Assembly: GCA_036186865.1 (NCBI GenBank)
Contig: AP025065.1
Span: 5,391,421 to 5,455,420 of the forward strand
Origin: Eustoma russellianum
Taxonomy: Eukaryota; Streptophyta; Magnoliopsida; Gentianales; Gentianaceae
DNA: 64,000 nt
Reading direction: 5' to 3'
This document shows positions 33,264 to 45,424 of the stretch, piece after piece. The translations under genes were made by a program, and so were the position numbers. The notes below the pieces were generated by a model. The model had not been told where the DNA came from. It did not search any database and saw nothing but the letters and a program-made list of their open reading frames with translations. Each line of letters starts with the position of its first letter. The first letter of the stretch is position 1.

Positions 33264-36241
33264 TGTAGAGAAAAGGGGTTTGAGTGATTTCAAAATACAT
33301 GATTTAAACGTGCATGACATATTGCATAAAAACGTTCATGACATATTGCATAAAACTTGCCTTATATAGTTCATATTAATGTTGTCATTTGTCGTACTAA
33401 CAAGCCATGAAGCTTTAAGGCTTACATCAAATAGCAAACATTTGTTGTATTTTAACTATTTTCAGGTGCCACCATTAATGAATTAACTAGTTCATTAAGT
33501 GAAGTACTTAGTTAATTAAACTAAGTAGTTCATTAAAGGAAGCAATATTTGGAAAAGGCACAAAGGCAACAAGTTGAAGAAAGGAATATATATATATATA
33601 TATATATATACATATTCAGACACGTTATATATTTTACGTACGTACGTTAACGTCACACCACCATATTTAACTCATATTTATGAGTATATTCAGGTCTTAT
33701 ATCATATGATATAATTCATGGTGATAACAAATTAATACGACATGTTAAAAGGTTCTAAACCGAAAATTGTCTTATGGGGCGAATACCGAAACTTTCGCCA
33801 ACGTGTCACGACTTGCCATAAATAGATGGCCAGCCCCTACACTTCAAAAATAGCCATAAATTTCGTGGCTTACATGGTATGTGCAGCCATAAAATCATTC
33901 CATGTTGGCACACACAAATCACCCCACATTAAGGCCAAATTGTGGAGATTCCAATTTCAATTTTGTCACATGTCTAGGCGCCACTTTAATCAGCCTTATG
34001 AGCTAAATATTAAAGTTTAATTGATGTATATTATGTATAACATAATATTATATAACATGTGCAAAAAGTTGGAATTTAATTAGAGAAAAATTGGGTAATC
34101 GATAAACATCGAAAATTCCGTTTTCTACGTACACGACACATGGAACGTTTTTCGCACATCATACAACATGTATCTAGACACTTTTTACATATTTTATACA
34201 TCTCAAAGTGTTATAGAAAATTCAATTAAGGGCTGATTGGAATATACCATGTGTGTAGTAATAAATGTGCACTATTTTACAAAGTTTGCAAAAATAAAAT
34301 TCAGCACATGCCCAAGTCATTATGCATGCCTATAACAGCCATATTGGAGCATATGTGGAGCCTTGTTGGCATATTGATTGGTCAAGAATGAAGAATACAA
34401 TGTTGATGACATAAGAGAAGGAGCTACACAAGGTAATGTTTCAAATTTTGTCATAATTGTTACACATGCTGAAAATTCAGTATGTGTGCTAATGTATGGC
34501 CGATTTCTATGTCATAATGAGGTATATTTTGTTGTCTTGAAACATGTGATTAATTGGGAGATAATTTGGAACTGTTGTGAATATTCTATGGAAACAAATA
34601 AGGTGATATTCTCAAATATCACACATGCTGAAAAATTTCAGCATGCATGGATGAATGTTGGCTGATTTTTAGGCCACATTGTTGTCTAATTTTATTCCAT
34701 AAAAGATGAGAATATTGCATACTAAATGATGATTGAATTATCCTTTGATTTCTTGGATTAAATCAATGCAAAATAGGAAATATTTTGAACAAAAGGTGAA
34801 TGTTACAAATGCTGAAATTTCAGCATGTGCAAGATGTGCATGGCTGAATTTTCTAGTGATTAATGTAGCAATTTGTTTTCCAAATTAGTTGGGATTGATT
34901 GTGAGATATTTGGCAAAGTTTTTATGATGATTTTGGCACATGTTTTAAGTGTTATTCTCAGATTTTTCTAGTCATGAAGTGATGACAACATCCAATCAAT
35001 CAATGAGTGCCAAGTAGCAAGAGCTTAATGATCATCCAATGAGAAGATGCCAAGTAAGCAAAGACATGTCACAATGATGCCATATACTCTTCCAAGGACT
35101 TAGAAGATAATTTTCAAGAAGGAAAGAAGAGCATAGGGGGGGCGGCCATAATGATAAAAAGAAAGGAAGAAGAGGCAAAACAAAAACAAGAACAAGCCTT
35201 GCAAATTTTGAAGCATCAAAACGTCTAGCCTTCTTCTTCTACACTCTCTTTCTTTCTTCTCTCTAAAAGCCTATTGTACTTACATTTATATACTTGAATA
35301 GGCTTCATCTATACACCACATATTCTTTTCATTGTTGTAAAAAGATTGATCAAGGTGTGATCAATCTTGCACTGGCGAGGTGGTAGTATTCGTGACAATT
35401 GTATACTCATACAAGGTTTGTAAAGGGTTGGAGTTGGTGTGTAACTCCATCAACCCTGTGGTAAGGTGTTTTTTGTGTTGTGTGATTAGTGTGAACCGAG
35501 GAAGGTGTCCTCGAAGACTGGAGTAGGTTGTTTATAACCGAACCATTATAAAATTCTTGGTGTCATTTACTTTCAGAGCACTTACTTTCAGTTTTAGCAA
35601 TGTTTATCATTTTTGATCACGTTCGTAAAAATAGTAAACGAATTTCAAAAATTACGAAACTTTCCAGAATCATAGCCATACGTCCTAAGATTAATTTGAC
35701 ACAAGTTTTAACCCTTTTAGACAAGTATAAGTCATCCAAACGTCCAAAGTTCTGAGACTAGTGCAGTCTAATTTTCAGACTTACAAAGGTTGAGACTTTG
35801 ATCGTTTTGACTAACTTACCAAAAGCATTGTTCAAAACTGTTTTAAAACCCATTTAAATAAAACTTATAAGGGGGTTATTATTGAAATTTTCAAAGCATT
35901 TGGAGTTACGTACAAATAGGAATTAATTTTTCAAATCAGTCTACCGTTTCTGGCAGATTTGCGCAATATGACCACCAAACGAATTTTCAAGGGGTTAGAG
36001 GTTGAATTTAAATCTGAAATTTTTAGGAGACACTCATAACATCTGAGGCTAAGTTCTCTCCAAATTTCAGAATTTTTGAAGACCTGCAACCTAGTTTTCA
36101 AAACGTTTTAAAACTGGTCCTGAAAACAGAAACTGTTTTCAGAAGTTTGGTCTTTGGTTTGAACAAATTTTAAAAACCACTTTTTTCCGCACCCACTATT
36201 CAACCCCCCCCCCCTTCTAGTGGTGCCTTGCAGATCCTACA
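33264..36241 (+). mobile_element. Insertion G, probable solo LTR of about 3 kb
   Basis: Begins TGTAGAGAAAAGG and ends TTGCAGATCCTACA (TGTAG/CTACA termini), flanked by ATATA at 33259-33263 and 36242-36246. Removing it and one copy of ATATA rejoins element D integrase (VRY to IEPLTDDY). The end motif TTCAACCCCCCC then TTCTAG, shortly before the terminus, is also found at the end of E LTRs, which suggests a SIRE-type copia LTR. No PBS, PPT or polyprotein is present. It holds three CTGAAATTTCAG-type palindromes, a 24-bp tandem repeat at about 33311-33358 and a short TA microsatellite at 33587-33610. Confidence 0.82.
34462..34826. repeat. Three GCTGAAATTTCAGC-type palindromes in G
   Basis: Dyads at 34462-34487 (ACACATGCTGAA with TTCAGTATGTGT), 34624-34645 (CATGCTGAAA with TTTCAGCATG) and 34809-34826 (ATGCTGAAATTTCAGCAT, perfect) recur about every 160-185 bp. 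They share no sequence with the GATCGATC palindromes. Confidence 0.85.
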
Positions 36242-36246
36242 ATATA

Positions 36247-36947
36247 TTGAGCCCCTGACGGATGATTATTTAAGGCTAGATATGTTGATTGCCATTTTGA
36301 TGAGACAGTTTTCCCGTCGTTAGGGGGAGGAGAAAGTACCGTTTCCTGAAGAACGGTGAAATTACATGGAACGTTCCTTCACTTTTTCATCTTGACCCAC
36401 GAAAAAATCAATGTGAGCAAGAAGTAAGAAGGATAATCCATTTACAGAATATTGCAAATCAGTTGCCTGATGCATTTACTGATAGTACAAAGGTAACAAA
36501 ATTCCACGTCCCGGCGATGAATACGCCTATTCGACTTGATGCCTCTCAAAGGAATGATGATGGTTATACCAAAAATAAGTCTAAAATGTAGATGGCCCAG
36601 CTGGTGCAAAAGATAAGAACCCTCGAAACAAAAGAGTACAAGTTAATACTCCAGAAGAGAATAGATGTTCACAACTTGAAAGCGCTATAGAAATAAGAAC
36701 TGATCAGTCTAAATTGTTAAACAAGTTGCTCCTGAAGTAGCAAGTGAACAAAATTTGAGAGATATCTTTGAATTATGTAAGTACAGGAGAAAATTGGGAT
36801 AGACAAAATGTTATTATTAATCATGTTTTTGCTTATGGAATTGCATGTGAAATACTGAATGAGGATCCTGAACCGAAATCTATTGAAGAGTGTCTACACA
36901 GAAATAATTGTCCAAAATAGAAAGATGCAATCTAACCAGAACTAAAA
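36247..36947 (+). pseudogene. Element D integrase C-terminal region and linker
   Basis: Continues integrase after G with IEPLTDDYLRLD, then the linker with degraded sequence homologous to 42512-43090 in element F (for example AAGAAGTAAGAAGGATAAT in both). Several stops are present and there is no continuous ORF. Confidence 0.75.
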
Positions 36948-38501
36948 TTGTTTAAAAGTCGCAAAGCATTTGTACCTGTCGTCCAAACCCCTGAAGAGAC
37001 CAAACCTATTGGATATAAATGGGTTTTTGTACCAAATTGCGACGAGAACAATGAGGTTGTGCGATACAAGACACGTCTAGTTGCACAAGGTTTTCACAAA
37101 GACCTGAACTTGATTGTGATGAGACATATTCTCCCGTAATTGATGTCATAACATTGTGATATCTAATCAGCCTAGCAGCCACTGAAAACCTTGATATGCG
37201 GTTGATGGATGTGGTTACTGCATACTTATATGGATTGTTAGACAATGATATTTATATGAAAATTCAGAAGGACTTAAATTGTTTGAAGCATGCAATCAAG
37301 GACGAATGGATTGTACTCATCAAATTACAAAAGATCATTGTACGGACTAAAACAATCTGGCAAGATGTGGTATAATCGCCTTAGTGAGTACCTCGTAAGA
37401 GAAGGATATATAAATAATCCAATTTGTCTATGTGTATTTATCAAGAGATCTCATAGTGGATTCTCTATAATTGCTGTATACGTTGATGATTTAAATCTTA
37501 TTGGATCTCCTGAAGAGCTTACGAAAACTGCTAATTATCTCATGAAAGAATTGAGATGAAAAATCTTGGGAAAACCAAGTTTTGTCTCGACCCGCAGATC
37601 GAGCATTTACCCGACGGAATCTTTCTCCATCAATCATCATATACGAAGAAAATTTTAAAACGATTCTATATGGATAAGGCTCATCCATTGAGTAGTCTCA
37701 TGATTGTACGGTCGTTAGATGTGAATAAACACCCATTTCGACTCCCAGAAGATAATGAGAATTATTAGGTCCAGAAGTACCATATATTAGTACTGTTAGT
37801 GCTTTAATGTATCTTGCCAATTGCTCGAGGCCAAGATATTGCATTCTCAGTGAACTTATTAGCAAGATATAGTTCAACTCCTACCCAAAAGACACTGGAA
37901 TTGTGTAAAGCACATTTTTGCGTGATCTCCGTGGAACACAAGATATGAGTTTATACTGCTCAAAGAATTCAGAAACACAGAATCAATAGGTTACACTGAT
38001 GCTGGCTATCTTTCCGACCCTCATAAGGGAAGATCATAGATTGGATACGTATTTACTTGCAGAGGTGCAGCTATATCATGGAGATCAGTGAAGCAAACCT
38101 TAACTGCTACATCTTCAACTCATTCCGGATTTTGGCATTGCATGAAGCAAGTCGTGAGTGCATATGGGTTGAGATCAATGATTCAGTATATCCAAGAGTC
38201 ATGTGGGTTACCTTCGCTAAAGAAAAATCTCCAACAATATTGTTCGAGGATAATGCAGCATGTATTACTCAAATTAAGAATGGCTACATCAAAGGAGATA
38301 GAAACGAAACATATATCACCAAAGTTCTTCTACACTCGTGACCACGAGAAGAATGGTGATATTAATATACAGCAGATACAATCAAGCCAGAATTTTGCCG
38401 ACTTGTTCACAAAAGCACTACCAACGACTACATTTAAAGAGATGGTCTACAACATTGGAATGCATCGACTCAAAGATCTCTTGCCAACATCAGGGGGAGT
38501 G
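36948..38501 (+). pseudogene. Element D reverse transcriptase and RNase H
   Basis: RT segments: IGYKWVFVPNCDENNEVVRY, YKTRLVAQGF, YKRSLYGLKQSGKMWYNRL and catalytic YVDDLNLIGS (about 37478-37507). The frame shifts at about 37560 and 37780. RNase H: GYTDAGYLSDPHKGRS (about 37990), a TLTATSSTHSG stretch where an acidic EAEY-like motif is expected, and NFADLFTKALPTTTFKEMVY ending at 38501. Multiple stops; not functional. Confidence 0.88.
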
Positions 38502-38712
38502 TGATTACTACATGCACACTGTACTCTTTTTCCTTCGTCCAAGTTTTTATCCCACATGGTTTTTCTTAGAAAGGTTTAATGAGTGTATCACACTTACCGA
38601 TTTTTATGAATGTGCGCTCCTTTTTTCTTCGACCAAATTTTTATCCCACTAGGTTTTCTTGGCAAGGTTCTAGTGAGATATATTCTATAAAGTTTGGATA
38701 TCCAAGGGGGAG
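38502..38712 (+). repeat. Element D 3' non-coding repeat and PPT
   Basis: The motif TTTTTCCTTCGTCCAAGTTT with following TTTTATCCCAC occurs, with variants, near 38525 and 38625. Purine tracts ending GGGGGAGTGT occur at about 38494 and again at 38703-38716, the second being the real PPT/LTR junction. Element F has the same duplicated arrangement at 44750-44977. Confidence 0.8.
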
Positions 38713-38993
38713 TGTTATGATATATTGGAATCCCAATGATAAACATGATGTTGATATACATTGTAGAGATAGACATTATATTAGATGTGGATATCCAAAG
38801 TATTATATATCTCTTTTGTATACCATGAATATCAGATTAAATGTAGATATTTAAAAGGCGTTTGTCCAAGTTTATCTTCACCCATGAGTCCTATAAATAG
38901 GACCTCATATCATATATGTAATACACAGCTTGAGATACAAAGTTCTCTTATTTCTCTTTTCTCTTTTTATTATTGTTGCTTCAGTTTATAACT
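38713..38993 (+). repeat. 3' LTR of element D
   Basis: 281 bp, aligning with 19183-19459. Contains a TATA-like CCTATAAATAGGACC at about 38890. The end reads TTTATAACT rather than ...ACA. Confidence 0.9.
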
Positions 38994-39344
38994 GTTGTGA
39001 CCGGTTTTTTCTTTTTGCCACCGACGTTTGGAGGCGCAAATCCTGAATTTCAAATTGGACCATAACTTGCTCGTTATTTGGTGACAAATAGAAAAACTGA
39101 ATTTCATAGACCAAAGCACATTGGCCACATAAACGGCAATCAAACATAAGGATCGTTGATGATTAATTGCAATATTGGGAGCATGAATGAAATGGTTGAT
39201 AATTGGCTACAAATATCCAGTCATCCAATTAGCAAATACCTTCTTTTATTGGTCGAAGACAACTAGTTGATAATTGGTTGTACTCTCTAACCATGGGTGT
39301 CTTCAGTGTACTATAGCCTTATATGTTTGTATAGGACCTAGAGA

Positions 39345-39480
39345 GAGGTCGGATCGGTTCGCGGTCTGATATACGCACCCTTACTCTACACTTTGTGCAA
39401 AAGTTGTTTCCGCGGTTCGAACCTGCGCCCTCAAGATCACAAAGCAGCAACCTTACCACTTGCTCCAAGGCTCGTCCTGG
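39345..39480 (-). mobile_element. Au-type SINE, minus strand
   Basis: Read on the minus strand it has the tRNA-derived head GAGCAAGTGGTAAGGTTGCT (A box), a B box GGTTCGAACC (39414-39423) and the body ACAAAGTGTAGAGTAAGG. This matches the layout of Au-type SINEs of flowering plants. RNA polymerase III would transcribe it from the internal boxes. Confidence 0.85.
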
Positions 39481-40100
39481 TACTCTCTAACAATGATAAA
39501 ACCTTTTCTTTATTGATTAAAAGGCAAAAATATTACTGTAAGTTTGTCAAAATTTGGTATTTTATTATTTGCAAGTAATAACAAAAAATAAAAACCGAAC
39601 ATGCAGGCGGTTGATGATTGGTTGCAAACTATCAGCAACAAATTAAACGGTTGATAATTTACTGGAAAATTACAACCAATTAACAAACTTATTTTTTTTA
39701 ATCGAAAACATAAATGTAGTTGGTAATTGGTCAAAACTTATTAATTGGTAACAAGTAATATTCCAAATTTTAGAAGTAAAACATAAAAGCTATATAAACA
39801 TCAAACAAACATTGAGGTTGTCGTGATTGGTTACATAATAACAACTAAGAATAGAATATTCTATAATTAGTTAGGATTTTCAACCAATAAGCAATCATAT
39901 TTATTATTGGAGTGTCTATAATTGGTTAGTATTTCTAACCAATATTGGTAGTAAACACTGCGGAAATTGAAGTTTGTCACATTGGTCTAGCTGGTTGCCC
40001 GTAGTAATAATCATTATATAACACCAAAAATGCCAATTCGTTTTGCACTATCTATAATTTTGACGACAAACTCACAGATGGGAAATTAGAATATCTTTTG
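39481..40100. repeat. Degenerate TTGGTTGATAATTGG-like repeats
   Basis: From about 39130 to 39960 phrases such as GGTTGATAATTGG, GGTAATTGG and GATTGGTTNNATA recur in both orientations. No coding sequence. Probably an old degraded element. Confidence 0.45.
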
Positions 40101-40101
40101 C

Positions 40102-40293
40102 GAGGGGCGGGTCTTGGATCAAGTGGTAATGTTGTTGCTTTGTGACCTTGTGGTTATGGTTCGAGCGTCAGAAGCAGCCTCTTGCACAAAATGTAGGGTA
40201 ACTCTGCGTAAATCAAATCGTAAAATAATCTGCCCTTCTCAAGACCATGCGCAAAAGCATGAGCCTAATACAACGGAAAAGCTGCCTTGTTTT
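40102..40293 (+). mobile_element. Au-type SINE, plus strand
   Basis: The head GGATCAAGTGGTAATGTTGT carries the A box, GGTTCGAGCG (about 40158-40167) the B box, followed by CCTCTTGCACAAAATGTAGG and a tail ending GCTGCCTTGTTTT. Near full length. Confidence 0.85.
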
Positions 40294-40299
40294 CATTTT

Positions 40300-41865
40300 T
40301 TCCGTTTAAATCTTAGAAATGATCGGCAGTTAACGTGGCCTTCCACTTCCTGTACATCAACCTTTTATTAAATGTTGTTCGGATATATTGTCCAATAAAC
40401 ACAATAGGTAGTTGTTAAAATTGGTAACTGAATGGATTTATAATTTATTAGGAAAATTATCATTTCACCTAGTGCTTTGATGAAATAGCAAAAGACCTAC
40501 TCTTATTTGAAATTTGACAATAACATTCTTTTAAGGAGTCGGCTTCTTCCTTTTTGAAGGAGCAGAACAGAATGTGAAAGAGGTAATCACAATCTTAACA
40601 CCATATTATCAACCGCGTCCCTCTTTGGAGAGTCGACTTCTTCCCTCTAGAAGGCTCCTTCAAAGGGTGGTCGAGTGGGATATGAAATGAGTTGGCTCAT
40701 CACACTACTCTCAGGTTCAACCTCTTGCTTATCCGCTTAGATTTTGCATTAATTAGGTTGTGGAGACGAAGAGGAAGCCATACATACATTCAACCTGATC
40801 CTTCTGGTTAAATTTCGTTGCTACTTCTTTTAAAGATCCCTCTGTTGGCTCTTCCTCCATCCTCATCTCCTGCTCATTTTTCTGCTTTTCTGAATCAGCC
40901 CATCCTAGTAACATCTCACTCGTGGAAATCGTCTCATTCTGAATCAAAGTGGCAAGTTCACTTGTATTTTCATAAAAGTTTTCGATCCTCTGGTCTGTTA
41001 TGGCAATAGGATGTTCAGAGGAGATTTCCAAATTAGATTGAAGTGAATGAGTGGGTGGTGAGTGAAAAACACAAGGTTTCCATTGATCGGATGGTGTGTC
41101 TTCTTGATAATAGGCAGATATGATAGTAACTCATAGGAATAATAGACTAATTTTCATAATTTCCTATGTCATCTACATATTGAGAAGAGGAGGCTTGATA
41201 GTACAGCCAATGCTCGGAAAAATGGTCCCAACTAGAACACAGGTGGTACATTTGATCTCCAATAACGAAGGAGAGAAGCCACTATGAGAATTTTGTAATT
41301 CAAAGTGTTGCTTTTTGCTAAAGAAATTAGATTTGGCAACCTTTGTTCTAAGTGTAAAGTATCATCACTGTAGGATATTTCATACTTTTGACGGGCAGCT
41401 ACAAGGAACCCAACTTACATTGCTTAGAATTTTGATGGACAGCACCTGAAGGATTAAGCTGATATTGTTAGGAAAATGAACGGAGTGGAGAGAGTAGAAG
41501 AAGTAGTACCTGAGAGATGGCTTGAGGCGTATTGACACACTATCCGTAAGGAATATTTGCCTTCAGTAGTTGTTGCAGGGTTATAGACAAATTTTCTCTT
41601 AGGATACAACAAGCCAATAGTTTCTTCATTCAGCAATAAGAAAAGAAATCCAAATGAATTTTCAAAATGAGAACGTATTGAAAGGAAGAAGAATTTGATA
41701 GAAAAATTGAACTTGAGCTTAAGGTGTCTCAAAATGTGTTAAAAGAGCCTTTTAAAAGACACCCTTGAACATCATTTTAGACGTCCAAAACAGTTCATGG
41801 GTGATTGCATATGTCTCTTGGTGCATAAGTTACAGCTTTAGATAAAAAGTCACACATGTTGGCTA
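40300..41865. other. Intergenic stretch with two unrecognised minus-strand ORFs
   Basis: No element can be named. Minus-strand ORFs at 40753-41031 (92 codons, acidic, SEKQKNEQEMRMEEEPTE) and 41454-41732 (92 codons, basic and hydrophobic, LFLLLNEETIGLLYPKRKF) have non-repetitive composition and could be remnants of a host gene, but I recognise no domain and see no convincing splice junctions. Confidence that either is a gene is low. Confidence 0.3.
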
Positions 41866-42140
41866 CTTCGATCAATCGATGTGATCGATCGAAGTCACAT
41901 CGATCAAAGTTTCGCAGTGTGCTCCATCTTTTCACCCAAGCCACTTCGATCGATCGAAGTATCGATCAAAGTCACAGCGATCGATTCATGTGATCGATCT
42001 ATGATAGACAGTGTACTCCAACTTTGCACCCTCGATACATCGGTCAATAGATGTGATCGATTCAAGTCACTTCGATCGATCAATGTGATCGATCAAAGTC
42101 TGGCGGAATACTCAGCTTCATTTTCCAGCCACATAGGTCG
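41866..42140. repeat. Dispersed GATCGATC-core palindrome cluster
   Basis: About ten copies or half-copies of CGATCGAT occur here. One is the perfect palindrome ACTTCGATCGATCGAAGT at 41943-41960; others are CGATCGAAGT, TGATCGATC and TTCGATCGATCAATGT. A TATA-like TTATTTAAAC follows at about 42170. It may be a remnant LTR, but I see neither end. Confidence 0.75.
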
Positions 42141-42511
42141 ATCCATGTCATGTGTCAAGCTATTCTTGCTTATTTAAACTCTAATCAACCCTCATTCTTC
42201 TTTCTATTGTCTTTACAAACTAATATAACAATCCCCAGTTAGTTTGTAAATCAATTTATGAAAATTTCATGCTTCTAAGAAGTATCTTTCAATTTGAATC
42301 AGATTCCTATGTGCTAGAACCGGAAATGTTATACACATAAAACCACAATCTCCCTAGAAGTTCATCTTAAACCGCATTTATGGCCTTGTGCTTCCCCTAG
42401 TATTAATGAACATTTCAAGATCTTTGCTTTTCGAAGCGGAACCACTTCCCATGTTCATATAGGTGAAGATTAAGATATTTCCTCGTAATCATTCATTAAG
42501 AGTGCTTTAAC

Positions 42512-44977
42512 ACTCACCACTTTCTCATCTCGACCTATGAACAAATCAATGCAAGCAAGAAGTAAGAAGGATAATATATTTACAGAATATTGCAAATTAA
42601 TTACCTGACGCATTTATGAATAGTAAAAATTAACAAATCCCACGTATCATCGATGAATACGCCGATTCGACTTGATGTCTCTGAAAGACATAATGATGGT
42701 ATACCAAAATCAAGTCTGAAATGTGCGCGCCCGGTCGGTGCAAAGATAAGAATCCTCGAAAGAGAAGGGTACAAGTTAATACTCCAGAAGAGAAACACAA
42801 CCTGAAAGCGCTATAGAAAAAGAAATGATCATTCTAAAATTGATGAACAAGTTGCTCCTGAAGAAGCAAGCAAACAAAATTTTGAAGAGATATCTCTGAA
42901 TTATGTAGGTAAAGGAGAAAATTGTGATAGACAAATGGTTATTATTGATCATGCTTTGCATTTGCGCTTGCATGTGAAATTATGGATGAGGATCCTGAAC
43001 CAAGGTCCATTAAAAAGTTGTCGATACAGAAATGATTAGGCAAAATGGAAAGATGTAATCCAAACAGAACTAAAATCTTTAGAAAGTCACAAAGTATTTG
43101 GAGCTGTAGTCTAAACCCCTAAAGGAATAAAACTTACCGGATATAAATGAGTTTTTGTATGAAAACGCAACGCTATCTGATTCAGAAAGGAAGAACTCGC
43201 ATCGGTATCTCAATTTTAATTCAAACATGGGTTTGATTCACATTCCATGTTTTGAGAAAGATTTACCATCCGAATAGAGGAAAAAATGAAGTCTTTGCCT
43301 AAACAAGTGCGTCGAGAAAGGGCATATGTATAGAGGCTGTGAATACAAGGCATGTCTTGTTGCGCAAGGTTTTTCACAAAGACCTAGGCTTGGTTATGAT
43401 GAAACATATTCTCCGGTAGTTGATGCCATAACATTACGATATCTAACCACCCTAGCAGTCATTTAAAACCTTGATACGCAGTTATGGATATGGTTACCGC
43501 ATACTTATATAGATCATTAGATAATGATATTTATATATGAATTCCATAAGGATTTAAATTGCATGAAGTATATATTCAAAGGATGCATGGATTATACTCA
43601 ATCAAATTACAGAGATCCTTGTATGGATTGAAACAATTTGGCAGGATGCTGTATAATTGTCTTAGTGAGTACGTTGTTAAAGAAGGATATATAAATAATC
43701 CAATATGTCCTTGTATATTTATCAAGAGATTTGATAGTGGATTCTCTATAATTGCGGTATATGTTGATGATTTAAATCTTCTTGGAACTCATGAAGATCT
43801 TACTAAAACTGCTAATTATCTCATGAAAGAGTTTGAGATGAAAAAATCTTGGCAAGACCAAATTTTGTCTCGGCCTACATATTGAGCATTTAAGTAATGG
43901 AATTTTTCTCCATTAATCTACATATACGAAGAAGATTTTAAAACGATTCTCCATGGATAAAGCACATTCATTGAGTAGTCTTATGGTTGTATGATCGTTA
44001 GATGTAAAGAAAGATCCATTTCAACTACCAGGAAATAATGAAGAATTATTAGGTCCAAAAGTACTATATCTTAGTGTTATTGGTGCATTAATTAATCTTG
44101 TAAATTGCTCAAGACCGGATATAACATTCTTAGTGAATTTATTGGCAAAGCATAGCTCAACACCAACACGAAGACATTGGATTAGCATCAAACGTATTTT
44201 ACGTTATCTTTGAGGAGTATCAGATATTGGTTATACTACTCAAAGAATTTGAGTCATGATTGTTAGGTTATGATGATGCTGGTTATCTATCTGACCCTCA
44301 TAAGGGAAGATCACAGAGTGGATATGTCTTTACTTGTGGAAGTACAACCATATCATGGAGATCAGTGAACTAGACATTAACAGCCACCTTTTCTAACCAC
44401 TCTGAGATTTTGGCATTGCATGAATCAAGTCGTAAATGATATGGTTGAGGTCGATGATTCAACATATCCATGAGTCATATGGATTATCTTCATTAAGAAA
44501 GATTCCGACAATATTGTTTGAGGATAATGCTATATGTATTTAAGAATGGCTACATCATAGAACGAAGCATGTATAACCAAAATTTTTCTACATTCATGAT
44601 CTTGAGAAGAATGGTGACATTGATGTCCAACAGATACAATTAAGCAAGAATTTTCCTGATTTGTTCACCAAAGCACTACCAACGACTACGTTTAAAAAGC
44701 TGGTCTACAACATTGAAATGCATTGACTTAAAGACCTTATGCCGATATAAGGGGGAGTGTGATTGCTACATAGACACATTACTCTTTTTCCTTCATCCAT
44801 ATTTTTATCTCACTGGTTTTTTCTTGACAAGGTTTTAACAAGGCAATGCATCACATGAACCAATATTTTATGAATGTGTACTCTTTTTCCTTCGTCCAAG
44901 TTTTTATCCCACCTGGATGTTTCATGGAAAGGTTTTAATGAGACATATTCTATAAAATTTGAACATCTAAGGGGGAG
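42512..44977 (+). pseudogene. Element F: 5'-truncated copia, D-type pol remnant
   Basis: Homology to element D begins at about 42512 (compare 36390 on). There is no 5' LTR, gag or integrase core. RT remnants: QRSLYGLKQFGRMLYNCL, YINNPICPCIFIKR and YVDDLNLLGTHEDL (about 43762-43803). RNase H remnants include a DAGYLSDPHKGRS-like stretch near 44278-44316 and a degraded FTKALPTTTFK near 44665. Many stops and small deletions. The 3' part has the same TTTTTCCTTCGTCCAAG repeat and purine tracts as D. Confidence 0.88.
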
Positions 44978-45235
44978 TGTAATGAATATTATGAAATTGT
45001 AGATGCCCAAGGTATTCTTGAGAACAACAAATGTGTCCTAGAGAACAACAAAGGGTGAAACTAATTCAATGTATCATCATCCCCAAAGTCCTATAAATAG
45101 AACACTATGTTGGACATATTATGCACTCTTTTGAATAAGAAAAGAAAACGTTCTTATTCTCTATTTCTTGTCCTCTCTTGTCTTCAATATTTTCTATATT
45201 GCGTTACGTAGGTTTCTAACGCTTTTTTCAACGTT
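44978..45235 (+). repeat. Probable 3' LTR of element F
   Basis: Starts TGTAATGAATATTATG directly after AAGGGGGAG (44969-44977), a PPT. It includes CCTATAAATAGAACAC, a TATA-like box, near 45092. The 3' boundary is not determinable without the other LTR; the end given is approximate. Confidence 0.6.
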
Positions 45236-45424
45236 TATGGCTGTTTTGTTTTGTGCCGCGAATGTCTATTTGGTTGAGGTGAATACACAATACATGCTAA
45301 ATTCATATAATAAATCATTAACAAAGTATAGAGATGAACTATTAGAAAAACAGAAATAATTTTGCATTTATAAAATTTAAACTGAGACCTCTACTTGTAT
45401 TAGTCATAGAGTGTAGACATACCC

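Larger units (their letters stand above)
19183..38993 (+). mobile_element. Ty1/copia LTR retrotransposon D, nested and degenerate
   Basis: LTRs at 19183-19459 and 38713-38993 share the start TGTTATGGATATATTGG (one base shorter in the 3' copy) and most of their length. Flanking 5-mers GTTGC (19178-19182) and GTTGT (38994-38998) are a near-match duplication. The interior has PBS, a long leader, gag, protease, integrase, RT and RNase H, all broken. Element E is inserted in the leader and element G in the integrase C-terminal region. The LTRs show well over ten substitutions in about 280 bp, so D is older than the elements inside it. Confidence 0.9.

Noticed and set aside
33264..36241. Insertion G as a DNA transposon
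   Set aside because: The TG...CA ends, 5-bp duplication and the CCCCCC-TTCTAG end motif shared with E LTRs fit an LTR better; there are no long terminal inverted repeats or transposase.
45168..45359. 63-codon ORF with a hydrophobic start
   Set aside because: It overlaps the probable LTR end of element F and shows no recognisable domain.
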